NCBI RefSeq assembly: GCF_003590645.1
Contig: NZ_CP031834.1
Location: forward strand, 3,038,501-3,102,500
Direction of reading: 5' to 3'
DNA from: Mesorhizobium sp. DCY119
GTDB lineage: Bacteria; Pseudomonadota; Alphaproteobacteria; Rhizobiales; Rhizobiaceae
Length of the DNA stretch: 64,000 bases
A program made the position numbers and the translations under genes. Position 1 is the stretch's first letter. Each line of letters opens with the position of its first letter. The notes beneath the pieces were generated by a model. It saw nothing but the letters and a program-made list of their open reading frames with translations, was not told the origin of the DNA and made no database searches. Of the stretch, positions 28,530 through 38,546 are shown piece after piece.

Positions 28530-29843
28530 TTAACCCGCCCGCTCGATGCGGATCACTTGCGGCTTGTCGGTCAGGTGACCGTCCTTGGTGATGCCATCGA
28601 CGGCCTTGCGAACGGCGGCTTCCGTCGTCTCGTGGGTGACGAGGATAACCGTCTTCGACGCATTTTCTTCGGTGCCGACCGCGTGCTGGACAATCGATTC
28701 GAGCGAAATGTCGTTGTCGGCCATACGCTTGGCGACGGCGGCAAACACGCCGACGCGGTCATGCACGGTGAGGCGAATGAAATAGCCGCCCTCATGCGCG
28801 CGCATCTTGGCGCGTTTGTAGGGTTTCAACTCCTTGGCCGGACGGCCGAAGACCGGGCCGTGCTGGAAGCCAGGGCGGCTCTTGGCGATGTCGGCTATGT
28901 CGCTGATCACGGCCGATGCCGTGGCGTTGCCACCCGCACCCGGGCCGGACAGCAGAAGTTCGCCCAGAATATCGGTCTCGACAGCAACGGCATTGGTCAC
29001 GCCATGAACCTGCGCGATCACCGAAGCGGTCGGCACCATGGTCGGGTGCACGCGTTGCTCGATGCCGCTATCCGTCTGCTGGGCAACGCCGAGAAGCTTG
29101 ATGCGATAGCCAAGTTCGCCCGCCGCGCGGATATCGGCCTGCGAAATGTTGCTGATGCCTTCCATGTAGATGTCGTCGGCGGAAATCTTGCAGCCGAAGG
29201 CAAGGCTGGTCAGGATCGACAGCTTGTGCGCGGTGTCGTTGCCCTCGATGTCGAAGGTCGGGTCGGCTTCGGCATAGCCGAGGCGCTGCGCATCCTTCAG
29301 GCAGTCTTCGAAGGACAGGCCTTCGGCTTCCATGCGCGTCAGGATGTAGTTGCAGGTGCCGTTCAGGATGCCGAACACGCGGGTGACGCTGTTGCCGGCC
29401 ATCGCCTCGCGCATGGTCTTGATGATCGGGATACCGCCGGCGACCGCCGCTTCGTAGTTCAGCAGAACGCCCTTCTTCTCGGCGATCTCGGCCAATGAGA
29501 CGCCATGCTTGGCAAGCAGCGCCTTGTTGGCGGTCACGACGTGCTTCCCGGCTTCGAGTGCTGCCTTGACGCAGGCGCGCGCCGGTCCCTCGTCACCGCC
29601 GATCAGCTCGACGAAAACGTCGATATCGGCGCTCTTGGCCAGTTCCACCGGATCGTCGAACCATTTGGCGGCCGCAACATCGACACCCCGGTTGCGCGAA
29701 CGATCACGCGCGGAAACTGCGGTCACCACCAGCTGGCGTCCGCACTGGCGGGTGAGTTCGGAAGCCTTCTCCGACAGAACGCGCACGACAGATGCGCCGA
29801 CCGTGCCGAGCCCGGCTATTCCAATACGCAAAGCTTCGGCCAT
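28530..29843 (-). CDS. hom: Homoserine dehydrogenase
   Basis: The 437-residue enzyme reduces aspartate semialdehyde to homoserine, feeding threonine and methionine. The Rossmann motif is IGIAGLGTVGAS at the N-terminus. The catalytic block includes NGTCNYILTRME and GYAEADPTFDIEGNDTAHKL. A C-terminal ACT domain (about 345-430) suggests threonine feedback. I chose ATG 29843 because the protein then opens at the nucleotide fold; a start at 29870 adds nine residues. A palindromic repeat abuts its stop. Confidence 0.94.
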   Translation of the reverse strand: MAEALRIGIAGLGTVGASVVRVLSEKASELTRQCGRQLVVTAVSARDRSRNRGVDVAAAKWFDDPVELAKSADIDVFVELIGGDEGPARACVKAALEAGKHVVTANKALLAKHGVSLAEIAEKKGVLLNYEAAVAGGIPIIKTMREAMAGNSVTRVFGILNGTCNYILTRMEAEGLSFEDCLKDAQRLGYAEADPTFDIEGNDTAHKLSILTSLAFGCKISADDIYMEGISNISQADIRAAGELGYRIKLLGVAQQTDSGIEQRVHPTMVPTASVIAQVHGVTNAVAVETDILGELLLSGPGAGGNATASAVISDIADIAKSRPGFQHGPVFGRPAKELKPYKRAKMRAHEGGYFIRLTVHDRVGVFAAVAKRMADNDISLESIVQHAVGTEENASKTVILVTHETTEAAVRKAVDGITKDGHLTDKPQVIRIERAG

Positions 29844-29893
29844 GATGGCAGCGCCCCTCTTCTCGGTCATTCTGGATGGTTGGCAGCGACGGC

Positions 29894-31111
29894 TCAGCGA
29901 TGCGCCGACAGCGGTACCACATTGTTGGGCTGCTTGGCGGTCGTCGCCAGAAAGCGCTTGATGTTACGGGCGGCCTGACGAATGCGATGCTCGTTTTCGA
30001 CCAGTGCGAGGCGCACATAGTCGTCGCCATGTTCGCCGAAGCCGACACCCGGCGCTACCGCCACGTCGGCATGCTCAATGAGCAGCTTGGAGAACTCGAG
30101 CGAACCGAGTTGCTTGAATTGCTCCGGGATCGGCGCCCAGGCAAACATCGTCGCAGCCGGCGCCGGGATTTCCCAGCCGGCGCGGCCAAAGGCATCGACC
30201 ATAACGTCGCGGCGCTTGTGATAGACCTCACGCACTTCGGCGATGTCGGCACCGTCGCCGTTGAGGGCGGAGGTTGCGGCGACCTGGATCGGCGTGAAGG
30301 CACCGTAGTCGAGATAGGATTTGACGCGCGTCAGTGCCGAGATCAGCCGCTCATTGCCGACGGCAAAGCCCATGCGCCAGCCCGGCATCGAGAATGTCTT
30401 CGACATGGACGTGAACTCGACGGTAACGTCGATCGCGCCCGGCACCTGCAGCACCGAAGGCGGCGGATTGCCGTCGAAGTAGATCTCGGAATAGGCCAGG
30501 TCCGACAGGATGATGATGTCGTTCTTCTTCGCGAAGGCCACCACGTCCTTGTAGAAGTCCAGCGTGGCGACATGGGCCGTCGGGTTCGACGGATAATTGA
30601 GGATCAACGCCAGCGGCTTCGGGATCGAATGGCGCACACCGCGCTCGAGCGCCGGGATAAAGCTGTCGTCCGGCTTTGCCTGCAGCGAGCGGATGACGCC
30701 GCCCGACATGATGAAGCCGAAGGCATGGATCGGATAGGTCGGGTCCGGGCACAGCACGACATCGCCAGGTGCTGTAATCGCCTGCGCCATATTGGCGAAG
30801 CCTTCCTTGGAACCGAGCGTGGCAACGACCTGAGTGTCCGCATTCAGCTTCACGCCGAAACGGCGGGCATAATAATTAGCCTGAGCGCGGCGCAGGCCCG
30901 GAATGCCGCGCGAGGAAGAATAGCGGTGGGTGCGCGGGTCGCGCACCACTTCGCACAGCTTGTCGACAATTGCGGTCGGGGTGGGCAGGTCGGGATTGCC
31001 CATGCCGAGATCGATGATATCGGCACCGCGCGAACGGGCGCTGGCCTTCAGCCGGTTGACCTGCTCGAAGACATAAGGCGGAAGCCGGCGAATCTTGTGA
31101 AACTCTTCCAT
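29894..31111 (-). CDS. Class I/II aminotransferase (AlaC / LL-DAP aminotransferase-like)
   Basis: The 405-residue PLP enzyme opens RRLPPYVFEQVNRLK, typical of the alanine-synthesising AlaC-like branch. IDLGMGNPDLPTP lies near residue 38 and NYPSNPTAHVA near 170. The PLP lysine is in SMSKTFSMPGWRMGF near 235. It precedes hom on the same strand by 50 bases and probably shares a transcript. The amino-acid substrate cannot be fixed from sequence. Confidence 0.9.
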   Translation of the reverse strand: MEEFHKIRRLPPYVFEQVNRLKASARSRGADIIDLGMGNPDLPTPTAIVDKLCEVVRDPRTHRYSSSRGIPGLRRAQANYYARRFGVKLNADTQVVATLGSKEGFANMAQAITAPGDVVLCPDPTYPIHAFGFIMSGGVIRSLQAKPDDSFIPALERGVRHSIPKPLALILNYPSNPTAHVATLDFYKDVVAFAKKNDIIILSDLAYSEIYFDGNPPPSVLQVPGAIDVTVEFTSMSKTFSMPGWRMGFAVGNERLISALTRVKSYLDYGAFTPIQVAATSALNGDGADIAEVREVYHKRRDVMVDAFGRAGWEIPAPAATMFAWAPIPEQFKQLGSLEFSKLLIEHADVAVAPGVGFGEHGDDYVRLALVENEHRIRQAARNIKRFLATTAKQPNNVVPLSAHR

Positions 31112-31180
31112 GACAAATCCAGCAAAGTGGCCATCAAACGTGACGCGCGTATATACCCAATCACAGGGCGGGTCGAGGTA

Positions 31181-31561
31181 TCAGTTGCCTTCGATCTCGG
31201 CCAGGGTTTCCTGTGCGTGCGTGGCGGCGATCTTCTTCAATCGAGGCTGGTCGTTGGGCACGCTGCCCGTGCCGGCGGCTGCCTGCGACCCTTGCGCCGA
31301 CTTCAGCTCGGAAAGCTTCGCCGTCTTCTGGTCCGCCGTGAATTGCTGGTTCGCGACCTTCGGCGGAATGTTCAGGTTTGGAAACGTGCCGGTGTCGTTG
31401 GCCTGACCGGAGGAAAGGCCGGAAGGCTTTGCCGTCGAAACCGGAACGCCCTCGTCGATGCTGGTGCAGGCCGACAGCTGCAATGCCGCCAGCGCGATGC
31501 CGGCGCCCGCAAGCACCACCCGCAACCTGGAAAAAATGCCGCCGCGATCAAGCTCTGTCAT
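31181..31561 (-). CDS. Small lipoprotein of unknown function
   Basis: The 126-residue protein has a signal peptide ending in the lipobox LSAC near residue 32. A low-complexity Ser/Gly/Ala-rich mature part and a charged helical tail ([18 protein letters not shown]) follow. It is upstream of, and co-directional with, the aminotransferase gene, and divergent from phaC. I do not recognise a function. Confidence 0.65.
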   Translation of the reverse strand: MTELDRGGIFSRLRVVLAGAGIALAALQLSACTSIDEGVPVSTAKPSGLSSGQANDTGTFPNLNIPPKVANQQFTADQKTAKLSELKSAQGSQAAAGTGSVPNDQPRLKKIAATHAQETLAEIEGN

Positions 31562-31668
31562 ATTATTTCCTCTGCGACCCTATTACACGAAGAAGGGTCG
31601 TTGTTGGACCTCTTTCGACGTCCCATGATAACATGTCAAGAATACGCCTTGGAGGATGTGCCCGAACC

Positions 31669-33501
31669 ATGTCGAAGACAGCCGATTCTGGCAAGACAGA
31701 CGCCGATCCGACACCCTCCGTCGAGCAATATCTCGTCAAGGACCCGGAGCGTTTCGCGCTGAACCTCGCACGGATGGTCGAGCAGGCAGGCAAGGCTGCC
31801 TCGGCCTGGGCCGAGCCGCGCGAAAAGGGCGAGATTCGCGACAGCGTAGCTGAGCCGATGGCCGACATGGTCAAGACCTTCTCCAAGCTCACCGAATACT
31901 GGCTTTCCGACCCGTCGCGCGCGCTTGAAGCCCAGACGCGTCTCTTTTCCGGGTACATGAACGTCTGGTCGAACGCGATCCAGCGCGCCGGCGCCGGGGA
32001 ACGTGCGGAGGAAGGCATCAAACCGGAAAAGGGCGACAAACGCTTCCAGGATCCGGAATGGGCCAAGAACGCCTTCTTCGACTTTCTCAAGCAGACCTAT
32101 CTCGTCACATCGCGCTGGGCGAATGATCTTGTCGAACACGCCGACGGGCTGGACGAGCACACCCGCCACAAGGCCAGCTTCTACGTAAAGCAGGTTTCCA
32201 ACGCGATCTCGCCCTCGAACTTCATCCTCACCAATCCGGAGCTTTTCCGCGAAACGGTGATGAGCAATGGCGAAAACCTCGTGCGCGGCATGAAGATGCT
32301 GGCCGAGGATATCGTTGCCGGCAAGGGCGACCTGAAGCTTCGGCAGGCAGACTATTCGCAGTTCGAGATCGGCCGCAACATGGCAATGACGCCGGGCAAG
32401 GTGGTGGGGCGCAGCGATGTCGCCGAAATCATCCAGTACGAACCGGCGACCGAAAAGGTGCTGAGACGGCCTCTGCTGATCTGCCCGCCATGGATCAACA
32501 AATTCTACATACTCGACCTCAACCCGCAGAAATCATTCATCCGCTGGGCCGTCGAGCAGGGCCACACCGTCTTCGTCATCTCCTGGATCAACCCGGACGA
32601 ACGCCACGGCCTGAAAGGTTGGGAAGCCTATATTCGCGAAGGCCTGCAATATGGGCTCGATACGATAGAAGCTGCGACGGGCGAAAAAGAGGTCAATGCG
32701 ATCGGCTACTGCGTCGGTGGGACACTGCTGGCTGCGGCGCTCGCACTGCTCGCTCAGGAGGGCGACAACCGGATTCAGTCGGTGACCTTCTTCACCACAC
32801 AGGTCGACTTCACATTCGCCGGCGACCTGAAGGTGTTTGTCGACGAAGACCAGATCGCCGCGCTCGAGCGCTCGATGAACGGCAAGGGCTATCTCGACGG
32901 AACCAAGATGGCGACGGCCTTCAACATGCTGCGCTCGGGCGACCTGATCTGGCCCTATGTCGTCAACAATTACATGCGCGGCAAGGATCCCCTGCCCTTC
33001 GACCTGCTTTACTGGAATGCCGATTCGACACGCATGGCGGCAGCCAACCATTCGTTCTACCTGCGCAACTGCTATCTCGAAAACAATCTCTCGCAGGGCC
33101 GCACGGAACTGGCCGGCCGCACCATCTCGCTGGGCGACATAACGATTCCCGTCTACAATCTCGCGTCGCGCGAAGATCACATCGCACCCGCACTTTCCGT
33201 GTTTCTCGGCTGTCAATATTTCGGCGGACCGGTGGAGTATGTGATGGCCGGATCGGGCCATATCGCCGGCGTGGTCAACCCGCCTGCGGCCAACAAATAC
33301 CAATACTGGACCGGCGGTAAACCAACGGGAAAATTCGACCAGTGGATCGAGAAAGCCAAGGAAAACCAAGGTTCCTGGTGGCCGCACTGGCAAAACTGGG
33401 TCGCCGAGAAAAACCCTGCGCAGGTGCCGGCAAGAATACCCGGCGAACACACAAAGACTCTCGGCGACGCGCCGGGCAGCTATGTGAAGGTGCGTGTGTA
33501 A
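31669..33501 (+). CDS. phaC: Class I polyhydroxyalkanoate synthase
   Basis: The 610-residue enzyme polymerises 3-hydroxyacyl-CoA into PHA granules. The lipase-like box GYCVGG carries nucleophile Cys348. The triad is completed by the aspartate in REDHIAP and the histidine in [12 protein letters not shown]. The N-terminal region ([29 protein letters not shown]) is class I-specific. I chose ATG 31669 after ggagga. In-frame codons continue upstream to 31378 but cross the divergent lipoprotein gene. Confidence 0.95.
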   Translation: MSKTADSGKTDADPTPSVEQYLVKDPERFALNLARMVEQAGKAASAWAEPREKGEIRDSVAEPMADMVKTFSKLTEYWLSDPSRALEAQTRLFSGYMNVWSNAIQRAGAGERAEEGIKPEKGDKRFQDPEWAKNAFFDFLKQTYLVTSRWANDLVEHADGLDEHTRHKASFYVKQVSNAISPSNFILTNPELFRETVMSNGENLVRGMKMLAEDIVAGKGDLKLRQADYSQFEIGRNMAMTPGKVVGRSDVAEIIQYEPATEKVLRRPLLICPPWINKFYILDLNPQKSFIRWAVEQGHTVFVISWINPDERHGLKGWEAYIREGLQYGLDTIEAATGEKEVNAIGYCVGGTLLAAALALLAQEGDNRIQSVTFFTTQVDFTFAGDLKVFVDEDQIAALERSMNGKGYLDGTKMATAFNMLRSGDLIWPYVVNNYMRGKDPLPFDLLYWNADSTRMAAANHSFYLRNCYLENNLSQGRTELAGRTISLGDITIPVYNLASREDHIAPALSVFLGCQYFGGPVEYVMAGSGHIAGVVNPPAANKYQYWTGGKPTGKFDQWIEKAKENQGSWWPHWQNWVAEKNPAQVPARIPGEHTKTLGDAPGSYVKVRV

Positions 33502-33721
33502 CACACTGTAATGTGCGGTGAGTTGACCTCTTGGTCAAAGCGGGCGAAATGGTGGCCCGGCAAACTTGATCCGGCCATTTTCGAATTCGATTCCGCTTCA
33601 GCGGACAGTTCGTCAGATCGCAAGGTTCAGGCAGGCCGGTGGAGGCAGAATCGTTTCGGTTTTGATTTTTTGAGTGCCGCTTCCTGAATAGGCGCGGCTG
33701 AGAAGGCAGAAGGGGACGGGC

Positions 33722-35053
33722 TTGACTGTAGCAAGGTCGCGCTTTGCGAAAGGGGGGAGCCGTGCCGTTGTGGCAGCGCTGTTCTCCGTTCTGCTGGCGT
33801 CCTGCACGTCGACCACCGACCCTAGCCTCGAACTCGGCTCTCCCGGCTTCAACGCGCCCGGAACCGCACCCGCTCAGGCAGCCGAGGCCGCCACGGGTGG
33901 TTCGAGCCTTCAGACCAGTTCCGTTACCACCTCTCAGCAGACAGACGCCGGCAGCCCGGCCGTGACGACAGTCATGGAAGAAGGCGACACGGCATTGCCT
34001 GCCGAAGTCGCCTATCTGCCGGCCGCCAAGCCCGTCACCGAAAATCCCGCGTTGCAATCGCAAACCGCGGTGAATGCCGAAGCATCGACGCAAACCGCAG
34101 CTGCCGCCGCCCCTGCTGAACCCGCGCCGGCATCTGCGCCCGCCGAGCCTGTTGAACAGGCAAAAGTGGTTCAGGCTCCCGTATCGACGGGACGCAACGG
34201 CGAAGGTCCCGTAGCGGCAAAACCGGTGCAAGTGGCAAGTGCCGCCACCGAAATGAACAATCCGGTCTATGTGACCGCCGGCGAAGCACCTCAGGCCGAA
34301 CAGGCCGCGACGAAGAAAAAAGGCTTCCTTGCCTCATTCTTCGGCGCATCGTCCGCTTCCGCGACATCCAAACCCGTCATTGCGCAGCCGAAACAGTCAC
34401 CTACTGCAGCCAAGGAAGCGGCAGCTGCGGCCGTTCCGATACCGGTAGCTGAAGAGAAAGCCAAGCCGATCATTCAACTGGCTTCCGCTGATTCCGCTGC
34501 AAAGCCGCTTGCGCTCGCCTCGCTCAGCGGCGGAAATTCTGCCTCCGACAGCAGCGAAAACGCCCTACCCGGCGTGCGCCAGACCGCCCTTTTCGAAATC
34601 AAGCGCAAATCAGGCCTCGACGATGACAGCGATGTCGATCTGCACGAGGAAGACGACGAGCCGATCCAGGTAGCGTCTGCCGCCGGTTTGGCGCGCCTTG
34701 CCCCCAATGGCCTTCTCAAGCAGACTGAGAACGTCGATGTTGCCTGCCTGAAGCCTTCGCTAGTCCGTGTCCTGAAGGTGGTCGAACAGCACTACGGCAA
34801 GAAGATGATCGTCACCTCGGGCTACCGCAGCCCGAGCCGCAACCGCCAGGCGCGCGGCGCCAAGAATTCGCTGCATATGTATTGCGCGGCCGCTGACATT
34901 CAGATCCCCGGCGTCGGCAAATGGGAACTGGCCAATTACGTCCGCTCCATGCCCGGTCGTGGTGGCGTCGGCACCTATTGCCACACGGAATCGGTGCATA
35001 TCGACGTCGGCCCGGAGCGCGACTGGAACTGGCGTTGCCGCCGCCGCAGGTGA
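33722..35053 (+). CDS. Lipoprotein with C-terminal M15-type (DUF882/YcbK-like) peptidase domain
   Basis: The 443-residue product probably starts at TTG 33722, with AAGGGG six bases upstream. An Arg/Lys-rich N-terminus, a hydrophobic stretch and the lipobox LLASC near residue 28 indicate a lipoprotein. A long Ala/Pro/Gln-rich linker (about 30-320) leads to the C-terminal domain (335-440). There, TSGYRSPSRNRQARG, SLHMYCAAADIQIPG and SVHIDVG carry the zinc ligands of D,D-carboxypeptidase-like M15 enzymes. It may trim or bind peptidoglycan across the periplasm. Confidence 0.85.
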   Translation: MTVARSRFAKGGSRAVVAALFSVLLASCTSTTDPSLELGSPGFNAPGTAPAQAAEAATGGSSLQTSSVTTSQQTDAGSPAVTTVMEEGDTALPAEVAYLPAAKPVTENPALQSQTAVNAEASTQTAAAAAPAEPAPASAPAEPVEQAKVVQAPVSTGRNGEGPVAAKPVQVASAATEMNNPVYVTAGEAPQAEQAATKKKGFLASFFGASSASATSKPVIAQPKQSPTAAKEAAAAAVPIPVAEEKAKPIIQLASADSAAKPLALASLSGGNSASDSSENALPGVRQTALFEIKRKSGLDDDSDVDLHEEDDEPIQVASAAGLARLAPNGLLKQTENVDVACLKPSLVRVLKVVEQHYGKKMIVTSGYRSPSRNRQARGAKNSLHMYCAAADIQIPGVGKWELANYVRSMPGRGGVGTYCHTESVHIDVGPERDWNWRCRRRR

Positions 35054-35088
35054 GATAAAAAAAGTTTGTAAAACGGGCTTTTGACGGG

Positions 35089-35117
35089 TTGCCCATAACA
35101 AACAAGCTGACTATAAC
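35089..35117 (+). promoter_or_regulatory. Putative tRNA-Glu promoter
   Basis: TTGCCC (35089-35094) and TATAAC (35112-35117) are separated by 17 bases and lie 14 bases before the mature tRNA 5-prime end. A better-looking TTGACG at 35081 is too far from the -10. Confidence 0.5.
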
Positions 35118-35131
35118 CCGCTTCGTCTTCC

Positions 35132-35206
35132 GCGCCCATCGTCTAGCGGTTAGGACACCGCCCTTTCACGGCGGTAACAGGGGTTCGATTCCCCTTGGGC
35201 GTACCA
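35132..35206 (+). tRNA. tRNA-Glu (anticodon TTC)
   Basis: The gene is 75 bases with an encoded CCA end (35204-35206). The acceptor arms gcgccca (35132-35138) and tgggcgt (35196-35202) pair with one G-U. The anticodon stem ccgcc/ggcgg encloses loop ctttcac, with TTC at 35165-35167. The T arm is agggg-ttcgatt-cccct. The D region tcgtctagcggttagga is typical of glutamate tRNA. Confidence 0.97.
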
Positions 35207-35504
35207 CCTTCTTTTCCTTGGACAATTCGAGCATTTGTTCACCGGCTGGCTCGGCATGGGAAAGACGTTTGCCTTGCAAATCGCGTCAGTCTGGATTCGG
35301 GCATCGAACCATTGCGCTCGCGCAACCGTTGGTAACCTTCTGGCAAACATAAATTAGTTCGCGGTTGCAAATCAAAGCCGTTTGCGCAAGACTTCAATTC
35401 CTCAGATGTACGTGGGTCTCATTGAAGCCGCAAATGGCGTGAGGCAGTTCATCCGGCCTGGGTTCTTGGCACGCGAGATGTTTCGCGCTTTGCAGGGGCT
35501 CAAC
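35207..35504. other. Intergenic region after tRNA-Glu, no supported gene
   Basis: About 300 bases. There is a T-rich stretch just after the tRNA (cttcttttcctt) that may help end its transcript. AT-richer sequence at 35340-35360 may carry the promoter of the small gene that follows. No convincing coding region or RNA is seen. Confidence 0.5.
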
Positions 35505-35726
35505 ATGTGGATTGCACTCACCGATTTTGACGGCAAGCAGATTTTTTTCAACACCACCCATCTGGTTTCCATGAAAGAACATGGTCCGGGCACGATCATC
35601 ACTCATGTCGTCGGCCAGACGGTCGTCAGCGAAAGCCCCGAAACCATTCGAAAGGTTCTCGGTCTCACGCAGACAACGGCGATGACAAACCCGCTGCACC
35701 GCTACGGTGTGGAAGGACGAGCCTGA
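35505..35726 (+). CDS. Small conserved-looking protein, FlbD-like pattern
   Basis: The 73-residue product starts at ATG 35505 after AGGGG; the frame is open further up to 35382, with TTG and ATG alternatives. The pattern LTDFDGKQIFFNTTHLVSMKEHGPGTIITHVVGQTVVSESPETI resembles, strand for strand, small flagellar FlbD proteins (a short gene-encoded beta fold that begins LxGxxFxLN). No flagellar genes are nearby, so the role is unknown. The family link is only a visual comparison. Confidence 0.6.
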   Translation: MWIALTDFDGKQIFFNTTHLVSMKEHGPGTIITHVVGQTVVSESPETIRKVLGLTQTTAMTNPLHRYGVEGRA

Positions 35727-35777
35727 CGACGCACGAATCAGGCTGCATCATCGCTTTATCCAACTGCTCGCGCCGCG

Positions 35778-36881
35778 TTACACCGTCTCGGCGCGCAGCC
35801 AGGATATGAGGCTCTCGGTATCGTCGGCCTGCACCGCGGACGCCACCCGGCGGCCCACCGAAGCGCCGAACTTGTAGCCGTGACCTGAACATGCCGAGAC
35901 CACGAGGCATTTGCCGAGCGAGCGCGCCAGAAAGCGTTCGTCGGCGGTGAAGGTATAGGCGCACGTCACCACCTCCTTCACCACATATTCTTCTATGCGC
36001 GTCATCGGCGGCGAGAACAGGTTGCGTATAGCCTCCCCCTCGCCCTTCACCGGCTGCCTGTTCCAGTTAGCATCGCTGGTCTTGACCTTGTGCAGGCCCG
36101 AGCCGAATTTCAGCCCCGCGCCGCCCGAGGGCGGAATGATGTAGCCGTCGGTCTTGCCGCCGACATCCAGAATCACCGGCGCTGCCTCCCAGGCGGCCTT
36201 CAGGTCAGCCGGAGGATCGAGATAGACGACCGCGGTGCGATAGGTGGTGAGTTCGAAGCCGAGTTCCGGGAACAGTTTTAGAACCCAGGCGCCTGCGGTG
36301 ACGATGACGCGGTCGCCCTGCATCGTCTCGCCCGTTTCGAGCGTGACCGTTCCGGCTTCCTGATCGATTTCGACGACCTTGCTGTTCTCATAGACATTCG
36401 CGCCATTCGCCTTCAGCCAGCGAACGAGACCGGCGGCGATCTTGCGGCAATGAAGCGCTCCGCCTTCCGGGGAAAAGAAGGCGTAGTTGAAGCTGCCTGC
36501 TTCAAGGAAAGGCCAGCGGGCAACGGCATCCGCAGGCTCGACCATTTCTAACGGATAGCCACCGGCCTCCAGCCCTTCGCGATAGTCGTCGGCCTCGTCC
36601 CCCGGCTCGCGCGAGACGCACATGAAGCCGCGCGGATCGTAGTGCGTTTCGCCGATATCCGCCCAGAGTTCGTCCCAGGCCTCATAGGCTTCGGTTATCA
36701 GCCGACCATAGCCGGTCGAAGCACCATAAGCGCGGCGGATGATGCGGTGATGATCGCCTGAGGCAGCAAGCGGGTTGGGAATCGCCCCTTGCTCGACAAT
36801 GGTGACCTGGTGTCCCGCCTTGGTGAGCGCCCATGCGGTGGAAAGGCCGGCGATGCCCGCGCCAACGACGATGATGTTCAT
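35778..36881 (-). CDS. FAD-dependent oxidoreductase, monomeric sarcosine oxidase-like
   Basis: The 367-residue DAO-family flavoprotein has the dinucleotide motif VVGAGIAGLSTAWALTKAG at the N-terminus. EGGALHCRKIAAGLVRWLKANGA, in parts, lies near 145-165, and a C-terminal SACSGHGYKFGASVG is typical of sarcosine/N-methyl-amino-acid oxidases. It likely oxidises a secondary or primary amine to imine with oxygen. The substrate is not known. It is divergent from the barstar gene. Confidence 0.88.
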   Translation of the reverse strand: MNIIVVGAGIAGLSTAWALTKAGHQVTIVEQGAIPNPLAASGDHHRIIRRAYGASTGYGRLITEAYEAWDELWADIGETHYDPRGFMCVSREPGDEADDYREGLEAGGYPLEMVEPADAVARWPFLEAGSFNYAFFSPEGGALHCRKIAAGLVRWLKANGANVYENSKVVEIDQEAGTVTLETGETMQGDRVIVTAGAWVLKLFPELGFELTTYRTAVVYLDPPADLKAAWEAAPVILDVGGKTDGYIIPPSGGAGLKFGSGLHKVKTSDANWNRQPVKGEGEAIRNLFSPPMTRIEEYVVKEVVTCAYTFTADERFLARSLGKCLVVSACSGHGYKFGASVGRRVASAVQADDTESLISWLRAETV

Positions 36882-36951
36882 TCTTTTTCCTGCCCGATTG
36901 TGACACCTATCTTGGCATCAAGCTCATGCGGCGCGCAATCGGAGGAATCTT

Positions 36952-37299
36952 ATGAACATCGTTGCGGTTTCCATCGACTGCTCGCGGATTGCGGACAAGG
37001 CAAGCTTTCACGCCGTCTTCGCGGAGGCGTTCGGATTTCCATCTTGGTATGGGAACAACATGGATGCCTGGATCGATTGCATGAGTTCATTGGACGATCC
37101 AGATGCGGGCATGACGTCGATTTCCGTGCCACCGGACGGCGCAGTTCTCATCAAGCTGGAAAAGGCCGGCGGCATGAAGGCGCGGGCAACGCGACAATTC
37201 GACGACGTTGTCGAATGCGCCGCGCTGGTGAACTGGCGTCGCGTCCAAATGGGCGCTAGACCGCTACTCTTTCTTGCCTTCGACGACAAAGACATATGA
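36952..37299 (+). CDS. Barstar-like protein
   Basis: The 115-residue protein has the barstar hallmark FPSWYGNNMDAWIDCMSSL near residues 27-46, and a preceding helix (DKASFHAVFAEAFG). Barstars inhibit secreted or intercellular RNases of the barnase type. No barnase gene is visible within the window. ATG 36952 follows GGAGGAAT. The stop overlaps the start of the P450 gene (ATGATG), so both are probably one operon. Confidence 0.85.
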   Translation: MNIVAVSIDCSRIADKASFHAVFAEAFGFPSWYGNNMDAWIDCMSSLDDPDAGMTSISVPPDGAVLIKLEKAGGMKARATRQFDDVVECAALVNWRRVQMGARPLLFLAFDDKDI

Positions 37300-38546
37300 T
37301 GATTGCACAACCTTCCTATTTGAGTTTCGACCCTGCCACCCGCCGCTTGCGGCTCGACCCGCACGAGCAGCGTTTTGTCCAGAACCCCTACGAAGCCTAC
37401 GCCTGGCTGCACGGCACATCGAACGCGTTCTTCTGGGAGGAGTTCGGCTTCTGGTGCTTTGGTGGGTATGACGACGTCAGCCGGCTGCTGCGCGACCGGC
37501 GCTTCGGCCGCCAAAATCCGGCCGGCATTCCCGACAGCCGCGGGACCGATCGGGACCGCACCCATCTCAAAGCCTTCGACGCGATCGAGGCCAATTCCAT
37601 GCTCGAACTCGAGCCGCCAGTCCACACCCGCTTGCGGACACTGGTCAACCGCGCTTTCGTCTCGCGGCAGGTCGAGCGGCTGCGCCCGCGCGTCGAAGCG
37701 CTGGCCAACGAGCTGGTCGACCGTTTCGAGCCGGCAGGCAAAGCCGATCTGCTGCCGGCTTTCGCAGCCCCCTTGCCCATCACCATCATAGCCGAAATGC
37801 TCGGCGTGCCGGTGGAAATGGGACCGCAACTGCTCGACTGGTCGCACGACATGGTGGCGATGTACATGCATGGCCGCACGCGCGAGACCGAGGAAAAGGC
37901 CAACGCATCGTCGCGCGCGTTCTCCGATTTCCTGCGCAGTTACGTGGCCGAGCGCCGCAAGAACCCCGGCGAAGATCTGCTCAGCCTGCTGATCTCGGCG
38001 CAGGAAGACGGCCAGAAACTGTCGGAAGACGAGCTGGTTTCATCGACGATCCTGCTGCTCAATGCCGGCCACGAGGCGACAGTCCACCAGACCGGCAATG
38101 CCGTGCGCACCATACTCGCGCAGGGCGGCGATCCACGCCGGTTCTTTGGCACAGCGGAAGGGACCGCCGCAGCGGTGGAAGAATGCCTGCGCTTCGATGC
38201 GCCCCTGCACATGTTCACGCGCTATGCCTATGGCGAGATCGAGCTCAGCGAAGGCGTGACGGTCAAGCCAGGCGAGCAGGTCGGGCTGCTTCTCGGCATG
38301 GCCAATCACGATCCCGTATCATTCACCGAACCGGAGAAATTCATGCCGGGCCGCGGCGACCAGAAAAACGTCTCCTTCGGCGCCGGCATCCATTTCTGCA
38401 TCGGCGCACCCTTGGCGCGGCTGGAACTGCAGAGTTCGCTGAAGGTGCTGTTCGACAGGCTGCCAGGTCTGGCGCTCGCTGAAGAGCCACGTTTTCGCGA
38501 CACTTATCATTTTCATGGGCTGGAAGCGTTGCGGTTGCGGTTCTGA
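37296..38546 (+). CDS. Cytochrome P450
   Basis: The 416-residue soluble bacterial P450 has an I-helix LLLNAGHEATVHQTGN, an ExxR motif in EECLRFD and the heme-binding FGAGIHFCIG with Cys368 as thiolate ligand. There is no membrane anchor, so it needs external ferredoxin and reductase; none is adjacent. In the I helix the usual acid-Thr pair appears as E-A-T. The substrate is unknown. It overlaps the barstar gene by four bases; the second of two ATG codons (37299) is also a possible start. Confidence 0.95.
   Translation: MMIAQPSYLSFDPATRRLRLDPHEQRFVQNPYEAYAWLHGTSNAFFWEEFGFWCFGGYDDVSRLLRDRRFGRQNPAGIPDSRGTDRDRTHLKAFDAIEANSMLELEPPVHTRLRTLVNRAFVSRQVERLRPRVEALANELVDRFEPAGKADLLPAFAAPLPITIIAEMLGVPVEMGPQLLDWSHDMVAMYMHGRTRETEEKANASSRAFSDFLRSYVAERRKNPGEDLLSLLISAQEDGQKLSEDELVSSTILLLNAGHEATVHQTGNAVRTILAQGGDPRRFFGTAEGTAAAVEECLRFDAPLHMFTRYAYGEIELSEGVTVKPGEQVGLLLGMANHDPVSFTEPEKFMPGRGDQKNVSFGAGIHFCIGAPLARLELQSSLKVLFDRLPGLALAEEPRFRDTYHFHGLEALRLRF

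Noticed and set aside
33502-33721. Small palindrome ttgacc-tctt-ggtcaa between phaC and the lipoprotein gene as a terminator
   Set aside because: It has no T run and a short stem; it could be chance, so it was left out of the features.
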